Assembly: GCA_965198895.1 (NCBI GenBank) | Contig: OZ240676.1 | Location: 3,968,001 to 4,032,000 of the forward strand | Origin: LMUY01 sp965198895 | GTDB lineage: Bacteria; Pseudomonadota; Alphaproteobacteria; Acetobacterales; Acetobacteraceae | Length of the DNA: 64,000 nt | Direction: 5' to 3' | Part shown: positions 44,779-52,378 of the stretch, in pieces | Layout of the letters: each line of letters opens with the position of its first letter | Position numbering within the stretch: the stretch's first letter is position 1 | Notes under the pieces: model-generated | Seen by the model: the letters and a program-made list of their open reading frames with translations, nothing else | The model's database searches: none | Told to the model about the DNA's origin: nothing | Position numbers and translations under genes: made by a program

Positions 44779-44984
44779 ACATGACCGATGAAGCATTGGA
44801 CGTCCGCGCCGTTCGGGCGCGCATGCATCTCACACAGGAAGCCTTCGCAGCCCGGTTTGGCCTCACGGTGACGGTGGTTCGCGATTGGGAGCAGCGTCGC
44901 CGGCAGCCCAGCAGCGTTGCCAAGACGCTCTTGCGCGTGATCGAGCGGGCGCCGGACGCGGTTGAGGCGGCGCTGGCGGCGTGA
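44775..44984 (+). CDS. Xre-type helix-turn-helix protein, antitoxin-like
   Basis: 69 aa from ATG 44775 (ATG 44781 also in frame), overlapping the previous stop by ATGA. The core VRAVRARMHLTQEAFAARFG, LTVTVVRDWEQRRRQPSS, AKTLLRVIERAPDAVEAAL is an HTH followed by a short tail, as in NadS/HigA-like antitoxins. No toxin of matching kind is adjacent. It may regulate the phage late genes. It faces the HEPN-like gene convergently. Confidence 0.65.
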   Translation: MNMTDEALDVRAVRARMHLTQEAFAARFGLTVTVVRDWEQRRRQPSSVAKTLLRVIERAPDAVEAALAA

Positions 44985-45040
44985 AGTGTCGGGTTGAAGC
45001 GGACGGGGCAGTCGCAGGCGGCTCCATATTACAGAATGGC

Positions 45041-45541
45041 TTAACGCTTCAAGCCTGGAAAAATGCCTTCGGCATCAAGGAATCGAACAAGGTTATCTTT
45101 TACGATCCCGATGGAGTTTCCTAAAGTAATCAGCTTGTCCAAGGAAACAGGATTGCCTTTAGTAGTCAGTTTTCCTCTTGCGCTTGACGTCAGCAGCACG
45201 CAGACGTTTTCATCTGGTGTGGATCGCCATGCGCCATGAACAACCTTGTTGCGGTCTCCTATTAGGACACGGACTGGTTTGAGCACCTCCAACAAACGCT
45301 TCAACGCATTCGCCTCAAGGGTTTGCTCGGCTACTGCCTGTAAGATATTGAACCGTGTCTGCCCCTGCAAATTAGCTAAAACAGGCAGCATTTCTGTGAA
45401 AGTGAGCCTTAGCAATCCTGCGATTGCCAGGTTTGCGGCTTCCTCCAAGGTGGCCCAGCGGACCACTATGACTCCGATGCCTGCATAAAACGGCTCCGGT
45501 AACTCGCCTGGTAACGGACCTGATGGCGGTAATGGCGTCAT
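45041..45541 (-). CDS. HEPN-like protein, hypothetical
   Basis: 166 aa from ATG 45541; an ATG at 45586 is also in frame. Mainly helical, with DRNKVVHGAWRST carrying an R-N-x3-H motif (RNKVVH), the Rx4-6H signature of HEPN ribonucleases. Upstream is VVRWATLEEAANLAIAGLLR. It is lower in GC than the neighbours. The higA gene lies 53 bases upstream of this start on the same strand, so this gene could be a third member of that module. Function inferred only from the motif. Confidence 0.5.
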   Translation of the reverse strand: MTPLPPSGPLPGELPEPFYAGIGVIVVRWATLEEAANLAIAGLLRLTFTEMLPVLANLQGQTRFNILQAVAEQTLEANALKRLLEVLKPVRVLIGDRNKVVHGAWRSTPDENVCVLLTSSARGKLTTKGNPVSLDKLITLGNSIGIVKDNLVRFLDAEGIFPGLKR

Positions 45542-45593
45542 GTCCGTTGCCTCGACTTGCGCTCGCTGTTCACCACCGCACGCCAAGCGACAA

Positions 45594-46100
45594 TCACACC
45601 TGACGCGACGTGCCTCCTCCCCGCTTGGACTTTTCGCTTGGCCTGATCCTTGGTTCTGTCTCGGCAGGTTCCGTTAGTGCGCTTTTGGCGGGGGCGACAG
45701 GCTTCTCGGAAACGTAAACCGTAATTTCTCCTCCCTTCCTGACTTCGACGCGTGGCCGGCGACGCTGACCGGTCTGTGGATTGTAACGCCGCATGGTGTG
45801 GATGGCCGCCAGTTGCAGGGCCATCTCAGCTTCAAGCCTGTAAAGGTCATGGGCCTGCTGCATTCGCAGCCATAGACCAGCTCCGTTCCCGCACAACTTG
45901 CCTAGCCGCATGGCCATCTCGGGCGTGACGCTAGCCCGCTCGGCAAGGATGGCGTGCAAAGCCTGCCGCGACACGCCCAGCGCCTCGGCCGCGCGGGATA
46001 CTGGTAACGCCAGTGCCGGCAACACATCCTCGCGCAGTAAGGCGCCTGGGTGTGTTGGCTGGTGAGATGGGCGACCGGCTGGCGTGGCATCGGTAGGCAT
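45594..46100 (-). CDS. higA: HigA-family antitoxin with C-terminal extension
   Basis: A 168-aa protein. N-terminal HigA HTH: HPGALLREDVLPALALPVSR, AAEALGVSRQALHAILAERA, SVTPEMAMRLGKLCGNGAGL. Antitoxins of this family are usually about 100 aa, so the extra ~70 residues (from YNPQTGQRRRPRVEVRKGGE) are unusual; they are basic then Pro/Glu-rich and look disordered. It is the partner of the higB gene just upstream (12-base gap) and binds both the toxin and its own promoter. Confidence 0.8.
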   Translation of the reverse strand: MPTDATPAGRPSHQPTHPGALLREDVLPALALPVSRAAEALGVSRQALHAILAERASVTPEMAMRLGKLCGNGAGLWLRMQQAHDLYRLEAEMALQLAAIHTMRRYNPQTGQRRRPRVEVRKGGEITVYVSEKPVAPAKSALTEPAETEPRIRPSEKSKRGGGTSRQV

Positions 46101-46112
46101 TTTTTTGTCCTC

Positions 46113-46388
46113 TTAGTGGTAGTTCTCAAGGTCCACGGCGATCGCGTTTTCGCCCTCCCAGCCGAAAGTTAGACACCAGGGGCCGTTGACGTGGACCGTG
46201 TAGCGGGTGGTCTTGCCTCGCAGCTTGTGGAAGTCAAAGCCCGGCACGTTCATATCGTCGGGCTCCCTCGCGACGTTCAAGGCATCCAGTCGGCGGCGTA
46301 GACGGTCAACAAGGTCCGGCGCGATTTTGCGTGTGTCGCCTTTCGTCCAAAAGGCTTTGAGAGCCTTGCTGCGGAAAGAGGCAATCAT
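46113..46388 (-). CDS. higB: HigB/RelE-type mRNA-interferase toxin
   Basis: A 91-aa protein from ATG 46388; the longer frame to 46460 has no support. It shows MIASFRSKALKAFWTKGDTR, LVDRLRRRLDALNVAREPDD, KLRGKTTRYTVHVNGPWCLT and FGWEGENAIAVDLENYH, the HigB core including the terminal DxENYH. It cleaves mRNA at the ribosome when free. The toxin-first order (higB before higA) is the usual one for this family and the pair is complete. Confidence 0.88.
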   Translation of the reverse strand: MIASFRSKALKAFWTKGDTRKIAPDLVDRLRRRLDALNVAREPDDMNVPGFDFHKLRGKTTRYTVHVNGPWCLTFGWEGENAIAVDLENYH

Positions 46389-46622
46389 GGGTGCATGTGT
46401 AGCTTCATACTTTACACTGTCAAGAGTCGCTTGACGGTCGTCTGATAGGTGGTCAAGCATCGGTTGTCTCCAGAAAGTCGATACCCTGCGTTGGTGGCGT
46501 CACGACTTCTGAAGTGCGCTTGCTAAGGTAGCGGCGGCGGTGATTTGGCCATCTGGAAGTGGCGCAAAAGCTTGCGTTTAGGCAAAACCGGAGTGAGTCT
46601 GTAGACTGACGTTCGAAACGAG

Positions 46623-46847
46623 GTGGCCGTGGCCAGTATTTCGATTGCGATGCAAGACGAACACCGATTTTCTGAAACCTATTGGGATTGGTGCAAGAAG
46701 TCAGCCACTCCGGGTGGGATGGGGTTTCTTGGCTCTATGCCAGTGAGGGCGGGGCCATCGACGTCTGGGCGCTATTCCTACCCCAATGTGCCGGACACCT
46801 TTCTCCCGGTGTTGATGGAAGCAGGCATTAACTTCAGTCACGAGTAG
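46623..46847 (+). CDS. Small hypothetical protein
   Basis: A 74-aa frame from GTG 46623 with GAGGTG a few bases upstream. The sequence (EHRFSETYWDWCKKSATPGG, SGRYSYPNVPDTFLPVLMEA) has no recognised family. It lies between the HigBA module and the minus-strand operon and may not be real. Confidence 0.35.
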   Translation: MAVASISIAMQDEHRFSETYWDWCKKSATPGGMGFLGSMPVRAGPSTSGRYSYPNVPDTFLPVLMEAGINFSHE

Positions 46848-47128
46848 TCAGCCCATTTTGGCGCGTGGCAAGGAACGCAGAAACCGCCCCACCCGGTGGA
46901 GGCGAGGCGGCTATTGCAGGCGCTAGGCTGTTGTCGGTTTGGGTTTTCTCCGTGGCGGTCGATTGGGCCACGGCGGGAGCGGCGTGACTGGCGGCAGGTC
47001 TGGTGCCGGTTCACCAGCGGCCCGGAAGCCCTGCGTCACGCCGTAAGGGTAATCGGGCGTCATGCTACCGGCCTTCCCGCCAGCAGGTCACGCACAATCG
47101 CGGCCGTAAGCCGATCGCCGATGAAGCA

Positions 47129-47827
47129 TCAATCAGGCTTCATCAGCTCGGCGTCCCACAGTGCCAGGCTGCGGGCTCGAGCGGCGGCTCCCTCCCTGGT
47201 GATCGCCTCCAGTTCGCACATGCGTTCCACAAGTGGCTCCTGGGCTTCGGACAGGCGCTCGCGTTCCGCCTCGGCTGCAGTCTCCTCCGCGCTGCCAGGC
47301 TCCTGCCCCTGAAACGTCGCAAGCGAAGCACGCTCCATCTCATCGAACGCGGCGCACACCTCCAGCAGCTCGGCATCGGGCGACACAATCGACGCTACTA
47401 CCGCCACGTTGCCCAGCGCTCCAGCATCCCGCATCAGATATCGAAGCAACCGGCCGGTGTCGGTGTTCGGGTCGTCCATGGCGAAAGCGCCGTCTGAGTT
47501 GTGGATGGCAAGACACCGCGCCCGGGCAGCAACCCCTTCAGCCGTTGTCGCGCGCAAGTCGCCGAGCTGCATGATGAGGGCATGCTTGACGCCGAAGATC
47601 TGCCGCTGCTCCGCCTCCTCCTGGACAGCGGCAGGGGTGCCGGGCACGGCGTTGCATGGCATCGCCTGAATGGTCTGCTCATGCGCAAGGAACCGCTCGA
47701 CCAGGGCGAGTAGATCCGCATCGGGGTGGGGAGAAGGCATCCCCGTAATGGAGATACCTTCGGCTTTGACGACACCTGGCAGCCCAAGACCTGCCGCAGC
47801 GGCCGTCAACAAGTGGCGCCGGTTCAT
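47129..47827 (-). CDS. Tat-signal small-protein family member, longest copy (232 aa)
   Basis: Starts at ATG 47827 (an upstream frame to 47905 is not supported). A twin-arginine-like signal (MNRRHLLTAAAAGLGLPGVV) precedes a helical domain of DADLLALVERFLAHEQTIQA type. The protein contains two copies of the family's EG-x-AARAR motif: TTAEGVAARARCLAIHNSDG and ITREGAAARARSLALWDAEL. It therefore looks like an internal duplication of the shorter paralogues. It is the last gene of an eight-gene operon with 4-base overlaps. Function unknown; the signals suggest export by Tat if functional. Confidence 0.65.
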   Translation of the reverse strand: MNRRHLLTAAAAGLGLPGVVKAEGISITGMPSPHPDADLLALVERFLAHEQTIQAMPCNAVPGTPAAVQEEAEQRQIFGVKHALIMQLGDLRATTAEGVAARARCLAIHNSDGAFAMDDPNTDTGRLLRYLMRDAGALGNVAVVASIVSPDAELLEVCAAFDEMERASLATFQGQEPGSAEETAAEAERERLSEAQEPLVERMCELEAITREGAAARARSLALWDAELMKPD

Positions 47828-48021
47828 ACTGCACCTCGAACGCGGGCGGCGTGAACCGTCCCTTCGATCGTCTCGTGCGCCCCCTCCAGCTGTTGGCCCA
47901 GCCACTCCACCACGCCAGGGTCAACGGGCGTTTCGCCGTCGCCAAGGCCCTTGAGGATGAGCGCGATCACCTGGACGGAGTAGATCGCCTGATTGGTCGC
48001 TTCGACCTCTGCGCGGCTCAT
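47824..48021 (-). CDS. Short helical operon protein
   Basis: 65 aa from ATG 48021, which overlaps the previous stop by ATGA: MSRAEVEATNQAIYSVQVIA, LILKGLGDGETPVDPGVVEW, QLEGAHETIEGTVHAARVRG. It overlaps the following gene by ATGA as well. No family recognised. Confidence 0.5.
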   Translation of the reverse strand: MSRAEVEATNQAIYSVQVIALILKGLGDGETPVDPGVVEWLGQQLEGAHETIEGTVHAARVRGAV

Positions 48022-48500
48022 GCGCCGGTCCTCCCGATCCATCGCCAGTCGGGGGTGTAGCCGTCCGGCAACGGCCCATACGCGGCTTCGCACCGGGCCA
48101 GGATCGCGTTGCGAGCAGGAGCCACCATGTCGCGCAGCAGCGAGGCCAGCAGGGTCGTGCCACCGTCCCGCTCGTCCTCGGGATCGTCATACATCTCCCG
48201 GCTCCAGGCGATGCAGGCGAGCGCCTTGGCATGCCAACCCTCCGGTGTCGTGGCGGGGGTCGTCTCGATCCAGTGTCGAAGCAGGTGTTCTGGCGGTGGA
48301 TCCTGCTTGTCAGCCAAGTGAGAGGGGGCCGTGCAGTACCGATACCAGCTCGTAAGCTCGGCCTCGGCAAACTGCTGACAGATCCGGATCAGCACGGCGT
48401 CGGGGTTCGGCAGGTGGGTTGGCATGTGCCGCTCGTCCGCCACGGCCAGAAGGCCGCAGGGTGTGGCGGTCAGCGCCAGGGGGTGACGGGGCATGTTCAT
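48018..48500 (-). CDS. Family member without a Tat signal
   Basis: 160 aa from ATG 48500. The N-terminus lacks a twin-arginine signal. The core is PNPDAVLIRICQQFAEAELT, then ETTPATTPEGWHAKALACIA (TTPEG-x-x-AKA motif), and TTLLASLLRDMVAPARNAIL (SLLRDMV). It shares the TPEG/AKA and terminal LxRD features with its Tat-bearing neighbours, so it is a soluble version of the same fold. Overlaps both neighbours by ATGA. Confidence 0.58.
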   Translation of the reverse strand: MNMPRHPLALTATPCGLLAVADERHMPTHLPNPDAVLIRICQQFAEAELTSWYRYCTAPSHLADKQDPPPEHLLRHWIETTPATTPEGWHAKALACIAWSREMYDDPEDERDGGTTLLASLLRDMVAPARNAILARCEAAYGPLPDGYTPDWRWIGRTGA

Positions 48501-48946
48501 GCGCCAGCCCTCCCAAGCAAATCTCGGCAGAGCGAGGCCACCAGCGGCTCCTCAAGCGCCACGACCCGCCGCAGCACGATCGCCTTACCACGCAGCCCTT
48601 CCGGTGTCCGGGCCGGCAGCGCTGCGATTTCGGCACACAGTTCGTGCCACGTTGCTGACCTGGCGTAGACCGCTTCCCAGGCAGCGGCGCCTTCCTCGCT
48701 AGAGAGGCGCAGACCGGCCGCGTCGATTGAGTCCGTGGCGACGACATTCTCGGCGTGCAGCGCTACGGCTTCGTCGCAGAGCCCGAGCAGCTCGCCGTCC
48801 AGTTCCGCCGCCTTCGCCGGGCCTGCTTCGACCGCGGTCAGCAGCAGCAAGGCGCCCATCGTGCCGAACAGATCCCGGCGGGTCGCGATGGCCACGGGCG
48901 GCGCCGCGTGCGGGTCAGGTGCCCGCTGGAGGGTGCGGCGGCTCAT
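48497..48946 (-). CDS. Tat-signal small-protein family member
   Basis: 149 aa from ATG 48946. A basic leader then ATRRDLFGTMGALLLLTAVE and a cleavage-like AGPAKAAE, fitting a twin-arginine signal. The mature part has LLGLCDEAVALHAENVVATD, RTPEGLRGKAIVLRRVVALE and EPLVASLCRDLLGRAGA, sharing TPEG-x-x-x-KA and SLCRD with paralogues. Function unknown. Confidence 0.58.
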   Translation of the reverse strand: MSRRTLQRAPDPHAAPPVAIATRRDLFGTMGALLLLTAVEAGPAKAAELDGELLGLCDEAVALHAENVVATDSIDAAGLRLSSEEGAAAWEAVYARSATWHELCAEIAALPARTPEGLRGKAIVLRRVVALEEPLVASLCRDLLGRAGA

Positions 48947-49494
48947 GCCACAGCGCTCCCGCCCAAGACGCGCACGGCGTCGCGCAGGAAAGCCACGGTC
49001 ATGTCATCGTGGTATTCCGCCTCGACATTTGGCCTTTCGATGAACTTCCAGACGTCCAGGCCGACGATCATCTTGCAGCGGATGCCCTCCAGCGAGGCAG
49101 CGGGCGTTTCCATCATAGCGTCGATCAGGGCCGTGCTCTCGTCGCAGAGGTCGTTGACTGCCTCGGTCAGGTCGCCCAGCTCGCCCCGACGCGGGTCGTT
49201 GCGCCACCCGTCGACATCGCTGCCTGGCTTGAGCATTTCCCCGTATTGAGACACGAACGCAGCCCGTAACTCAGTGTGCTTCGGATCTAGGCCGGCAATG
49301 GCATCTTCCGTGGCGCGCCACTTGGCAAAAAGGGCCACGACAGGATCGGGCAACGTTTCAGCGACTGCCGCCACCGGCAAGCCGATGGTCCCCAGAACCG
49401 CAGCCAAGCCGGACCCGGCAAGCAACCGGCGGCGAGAAGGCATGGGCGTTGTCGCCGTGATAGAGGATTGTGAAGCCTTGGACATGGTGATCAT
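48943..49494 (-). CDS. Tat-signal small-protein family member
   Basis: 183 aa from ATG 49494 (ATG 49485 also possible). Leader PSRRRLLAGSGLAAVLGTIG then LPVAAVAE, a twin-arginine signal. Mature part: LPDPVVALFAKWRATEDAIA, SLEGIRCKMIVGLDVWKFIE, MTVAFLRDAVRVLGGSAVA. The EGIRCKM block aligns with the TPEG-x-x-x-KA motif of relatives. The gap to the next upstream gene is 86 bases, the only gap over 4 bases in the operon. Function unknown. Confidence 0.58.
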   Translation of the reverse strand: MITMSKASQSSITATTPMPSRRRLLAGSGLAAVLGTIGLPVAAVAETLPDPVVALFAKWRATEDAIAGLDPKHTELRAAFVSQYGEMLKPGSDVDGWRNDPRRGELGDLTEAVNDLCDESTALIDAMMETPAASLEGIRCKMIVGLDVWKFIERPNVEAEYHDDMTVAFLRDAVRVLGGSAVA

Positions 49495-49580
49495 CCACCT
49501 GGTCAGGGTCAGGTCCGGCGTGGCGTTGGCGCGCCTGCCGGACCGTCTGGAATGCCGGGATCGGCCCGGCGCCGATGACG

Positions 49581-50090
49581 TCAGGTCGTTGGCGGGACCG
49601 GACGCAATGGGATGGCGTCGGCGCCAAGTGGCCTATGAGCGGCGCCAGCGACGTCGCGGATCACGGACGCCCACAACTCGGCGCGGTCGTTGCGGCAGTC
49701 GGTCAGGTAGCTGGCAGCCTCGTCTATCGCGAGCACAGCAGCGGCCTTGGCCTGCAACCCGGCTGGCGTCGTCGCGGGCAGGTCCAGCAGGCGGCCTGGC
49801 AGGTCGGCGGGGTCGCGGCTCTCACGCCTCCAGGTGGTGAAGTTGAGGCCCGGCCACACGTCATCGCTGTAGGCCTGCCAAGCGTGATCGGCAGGCGTGG
49901 TCAGTTCGTCTTCGTCCGACGTCGCGTCGTAGAGGCGCTGCCACTCAGCCTGCATTTCCTGAAGCCGGGCGCAGACGGCAAGCAGAGCGGCATTAGGCGA
50001 GCCTGTCTCCGCCCGTGCAGCGATGGGCAGGACCGTGCGGGCAGCGACCGCGCCAACCGTGAAGGCCAGCATGTCTCGACGGGTGTTCAC
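49581..50090 (-). CDS. Tat-signal small-protein family member
   Basis: 169 aa from ATG 50090. The leader MNTRRDMLAFTVGAVAARTV, then LPIAARAE, is a strong twin-arginine match. Mature part: NAALLAVCARLQEMQAEWQR, TTPAGLQAKAAAVLAIDEAA and ASVIRDVAGAAHRPLG. The stop is 86 bases upstream of the next gene; the start overlaps the 55-aa gene by ATGA. Function unknown. Confidence 0.6.
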   Translation of the reverse strand: MNTRRDMLAFTVGAVAARTVLPIAARAETGSPNAALLAVCARLQEMQAEWQRLYDATSDEDELTTPADHAWQAYSDDVWPGLNFTTWRRESRDPADLPGRLLDLPATTPAGLQAKAAAVLAIDEAASYLTDCRNDRAELWASVIRDVAGAAHRPLGADAIPLRPVPPTT

Positions 50091-50254
50091 GCTGCCAACC
50101 TGTGCCCAGCGACCAGCGCCTCATGCAGCGCCGCCTTCTCCGCCCGCAACGCCTCGAGCTCGTCGGCGATGCGCGTGAAGTGCGGTTTGCAATCAGTGAG
50201 CGGGCTGAACTCCGCCATCATCCGGAGCCATTCCACCGCGTCGCGCTCGGCCAT
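50087..50254 (-). CDS. Small helical protein, operon gene 2
   Basis: 55 aa from ATG 50254: MAERDAVEWLRMMAEFSPLT, then CKPHFTRIADELEALRAEKA and a terminal HEALVAGHRLAA. A longer frame upstream reads across another gene and is a shadow. The sequence looks like a short leucine-zipper-like helix pair. It overlaps the flanking genes by four bases. Confidence 0.5.
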   Translation of the reverse strand: MAERDAVEWLRMMAEFSPLTDCKPHFTRIADELEALRAEKAALHEALVAGHRLAA

Positions 50255-50610
50255 CACGCGGCCACCGCAAATGAGAAGCTCGGCTGCACCTTCAGCAACG
50301 CGATCACCGCCTCGGCCTTGGCTACCCGGGCGCGTCCGGCGCGCAGGGCAGAACGGGCGCGGTTCAGGAACGTCATAGCCTGCGACTGGAACCGGCGCCG
50401 GCAGATCAGCGGGCGGCGATTGGCATTGCCCAGGACTTGCCGCGCATAGGCGTATTGCTTCTCCAGGTTCGGGATCACAACGCTGGCGCGGTCCAATTCC
50501 CACAGAGCCAGGTCCATGTCGGACATACGGCGAGGGGCGCCCCGAAGCAGCGGAATGGAGCGAAGCGGGCTCGTGCGGGCGAGAGGATTGCGGGTCTGGT
50601 AGGTGGGCAT
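50254..50610 (-). CDS. First gene of the Tat-family operon, hypothetical
   Basis: 118 aa from ATG 50610: PTYQTRNPLARTSPLRSIPL, MDLALWELDRASVVIPNLEK and RRRFQSQAMTFLNRARSALR, with AKAEAVIALLKVQPSFSF near the end. A basic, helical soluble protein of unknown function. It starts 10 bases from the long inverted repeat in the divergent intergenic region, so its transcription is probably controlled there. Confidence 0.55.
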   Translation of the reverse strand: MPTYQTRNPLARTSPLRSIPLLRGAPRRMSDMDLALWELDRASVVIPNLEKQYAYARQVLGNANRRPLICRRRFQSQAMTFLNRARSALRAGRARVAKAEAVIALLKVQPSFSFAVAA

Positions 50611-50620
50611 CTGAGCACCG

Positions 50621-50700
50621 TTGCAATTGTTTGCAGATGGATGCTACTGTTTAACCATCGCAGATGTTTGCAGTCAACTGCAATCTGCAAACAATTGCAA
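50621..50700. promoter_or_regulatory. Divergent control region with a perfect 18-bp inverted repeat
   Basis: TTGCAATTGTTTGCAGAT at 50621-50638 is the exact reverse complement of 50683-50700. Between them a smaller near-palindrome (TTGCAGTCAACTGCAA, about 50668-50683) adds further TTGCAG half-sites. The region sits between the starts of the minus-strand operon (50610) and the RHH gene (50713), so both promoters must lie within it. It is an operator-like array, most likely bound by the adjacent RHH protein. Confidence 0.78.
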
Positions 50701-50712
50701 ACAGGATGCACG

Positions 50713-50877
50713 ATGCCGCGAACGGCCGCGATTGGGATACGAGTTGACCCATCGATAAAGGAGGCCGCCGAGAAAGCCGCCGTTGCGGATCGCCGCACTC
50801 TCGCGTCCCTGATGGAAAAAATCCTGATCGAATGGCTGGAAACGAACGGACATCTCCCAAAGGGAGCCGCTGAGTGA
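50713..50877 (+). CDS. Ribbon-helix-helix DNA-binding protein
   Basis: 54 aa from ATG 50713: MPRTAAIGIRVDPSIKEAAE, AVADRRTLASLMEKILIEWL, ETNGHLPKGAAE. An N-terminal beta strand (TAAIGIRVD) and two helices make an Arc/MetJ-type RHH fold; such proteins bind as dimers to inverted repeats. The large inverted repeat immediately upstream suggests autorepression and control of the divergent operon. It overlaps the next gene by ATGA. Confidence 0.75.
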   Translation: MPRTAAIGIRVDPSIKEAAEKAAVADRRTLASLMEKILIEWLETNGHLPKGAAE

Positions 50878-51425
50878 GCCGCCGCCCTCCTCCGCCCCAC
50901 CGCTACATCTACGTCATCGGACCGAGCCAGGGTCTGCAGAAGGTTGGCATCGCTACCGACCCCAAGCAGCGCCTGGCCACGCTACAAACCGCCGTTCCCT
51001 TCGATCTGCACCTACATCTCGCCGTCGCCGTGCCGTTCCACGAAGCGCATGCGATCGAGCGCCGGGCCCACCGGCTGCTGGCGCGATCGTGCGTGAGGAA
51101 CGAGTGGTTTGAGACGACGCCGGCCGAGGCCATTGCGGCGGTGCAGACGGCCACCGCGCCTAGGGAGGCAGCCAAGCCCGTTACCCAGCCAGCCCCGGCC
51201 GAATGGCGCATCAGCCGGGCTGAGCGGCGACCGGTGACGCCTCCTTCCGTGGATCCGCTCATCACTTATGGTCGCCAGTTCCGGCCGGAAGCCGCCTTCC
51301 ACAAGCCGATGTCCCCTGCCCCACTCCCCCTATTCGATTACGCGCAGCGCGTTACGGTTGAGCGGGAGGAGCAAGTGCTGGTCGACAGGGTAGTGGGTGC
51401 GCTGCTCAAGCGGATGGGTGGTTAG
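50874..51425 (+). CDS. T5orf172/GIY-YIG-like nuclease-fold protein
   Basis: 183 aa from GTG 50874 overlapping the RHH stop. The N-terminal domain YIYVIGPSQGLQKVGIATDP, KQRLATLQTAVPFDLHLHLA, VPFHEAHAIERRAHRLLARS, WFETTPAEAIAAVQ matches T5orf172/MUG113, a GIY-YIG-family domain of phage and mobile-element proteins. The remaining 100 residues are a Pro-rich linker and a short helix (EEQVLVDRVVGALLKRMG). Probable role in DNA binding or nicking; nuclease activity not demonstrated. Confidence 0.72.
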   Translation: MSRRPPPPHRYIYVIGPSQGLQKVGIATDPKQRLATLQTAVPFDLHLHLAVAVPFHEAHAIERRAHRLLARSCVRNEWFETTPAEAIAAVQTATAPREAAKPVTQPAPAEWRISRAERRPVTPPSVDPLITYGRQFRPEAAFHKPMSPAPLPLFDYAQRVTVEREEQVLVDRVVGALLKRMGG

Positions 51426-51467
51426 AATGTTCGTCGGCGCTGGCGTGCGGCTGCGGGAGAATGGTGT

Positions 51468-51698
51468 GTGACAATCCAGCGGCAGCCTAAGGAGTGGGAG
51501 GATCTGACTCCGGACGAACAGGCGTTGCTCCGGCGCCTCAACACCGGTTCAACGTCGCTTATGACCAACACGCAAGTTGATCACATGATGGGGCGAGGGC
51601 TCGCTGAACGCCGCTCTGGTGGTCCAGGGCTAAGCCCTCTCGGTCGGGACATCCTGATGCGGATGGTGGCTGCAGCGAAGAAAAGGCAGACGTCGTGA
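51468..51698 (+). CDS. Small winged-helix-like hypothetical protein
   Basis: 76 aa from GTG 51468: EWEDLTPDEQALLRRLNTGS, TSLMTNTQVDHMMGRGLAER, GPGLSPLGRDILMRMV. This is a helix-turn-helix-like layout (DEQALLRRL ... GLAER ... LSPLGRDIL) seen in minimal winged-helix proteins, without firm family assignment. It lies between the GIY-YIG-like gene and the parA region. Confidence 0.5.
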   Translation: MTIQRQPKEWEDLTPDEQALLRRLNTGSTSLMTNTQVDHMMGRGLAERRSGGPGLSPLGRDILMRMVAAAKKRQTS

Positions 51699-51726
51699 CT
51701 AAGGGTCGCCCAAGCGGGCTAGAAAT

Positions 51727-51750
51727 TAATGCATGCGCTTCAATGCATCA
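51727..51750. repeat. 24-bp iteron/centromere-like site 1
   Basis: One of three sites fitting a common 24-base pattern (TRATGCATGYRC, then TCAA, then GCAT). It is 20 of 24 identical to the site at 52663. The following 10 bases extend the match (GCATCAACGCATCGCT occurs exactly here and at 52673). It lies directly before parA. Confidence 0.65.
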
Positions 51751-51774
51751 ACGCATCGCTGCATCGGCGCTACC

Positions 51775-52374
51775 ATGCATACGCTGATCCTGCACACCCC
51801 GAAGGGCGGCTCTGGCAAGTCCACCATGGCGCGCGAACTGGCGGTGTCTGCGTCCGCCTCGCTCGAGGTGGCATTGGCCGACCTGGACCCGCAGGGGACG
51901 ACGCTGGGGTGGTATCAGCGGCGTCAGGCAAAGCGCCCTACCCTGGTGACATTTGACCCCGCCAAGGGCAGCCAAGCCATTGCCAAAGCCGGCGTGGATC
52001 TGCTGGTGGTAGACACTCCGCCAGGGCAACCGGCTTACATCAGCAAGCTGCTCGCCTCGGCCTCAGTGGTGCTGGTACCTGTCCGGCCGACACCGGACGA
52101 CCTTCTTGCTGCGGCGCCGATCGCAGCCAGCCTTGCCCGTCATTCTGCATGGGCATTTGTCCTGTCCCAGGTTCCGCCTCGCACCCGGTTACTTGCCAGC
52201 GCCCTTCGCCAACTCGCGTCGCTCGGCCGCGTGGCTCCAGCGCAGTTCACGTTCAGAGCGGACTACCCCGCCGCGGCGATCGACGGCCAGACCGCATCCG
52301 AATTCACAGGCAAGGCGGCCGGGGAAGCTGCGGGGCTGTGGGCCTATGTTCAAACCATCATGCCGGCGGAGTAG
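51775..52374 (+). CDS. parA: ParA-family partition ATPase
   Basis: 199 aa from ATG 51775; an upstream in-frame ATG at 51733 overlaps the repeat site and is less likely. Deviant Walker A KGGSGKST (residues 10-17) preceded by MHTLILHTP, Walker A' LADLDPQGTTLGW, and Walker B LLVVDTPPGQ. This short form lacks an HTH N-terminus (ParA type Ib). The following gene encodes its small DNA-binding partner and the 24-bp repeats flank both, so the module is a plasmid-type partition system. On an integrated element it implies an extrachromosomal stage. Confidence 0.88.
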   Translation: MHTLILHTPKGGSGKSTMARELAVSASASLEVALADLDPQGTTLGWYQRRQAKRPTLVTFDPAKGSQAIAKAGVDLLVVDTPPGQPAYISKLLASASVVLVPVRPTPDDLLAAAPIAASLARHSAWAFVLSQVPPRTRLLASALRQLASLGRVAPAQFTFRADYPAAAIDGQTASEFTGKAAGEAAGLWAYVQTIMPAE

Positions 52375-52378
52375 AGCA

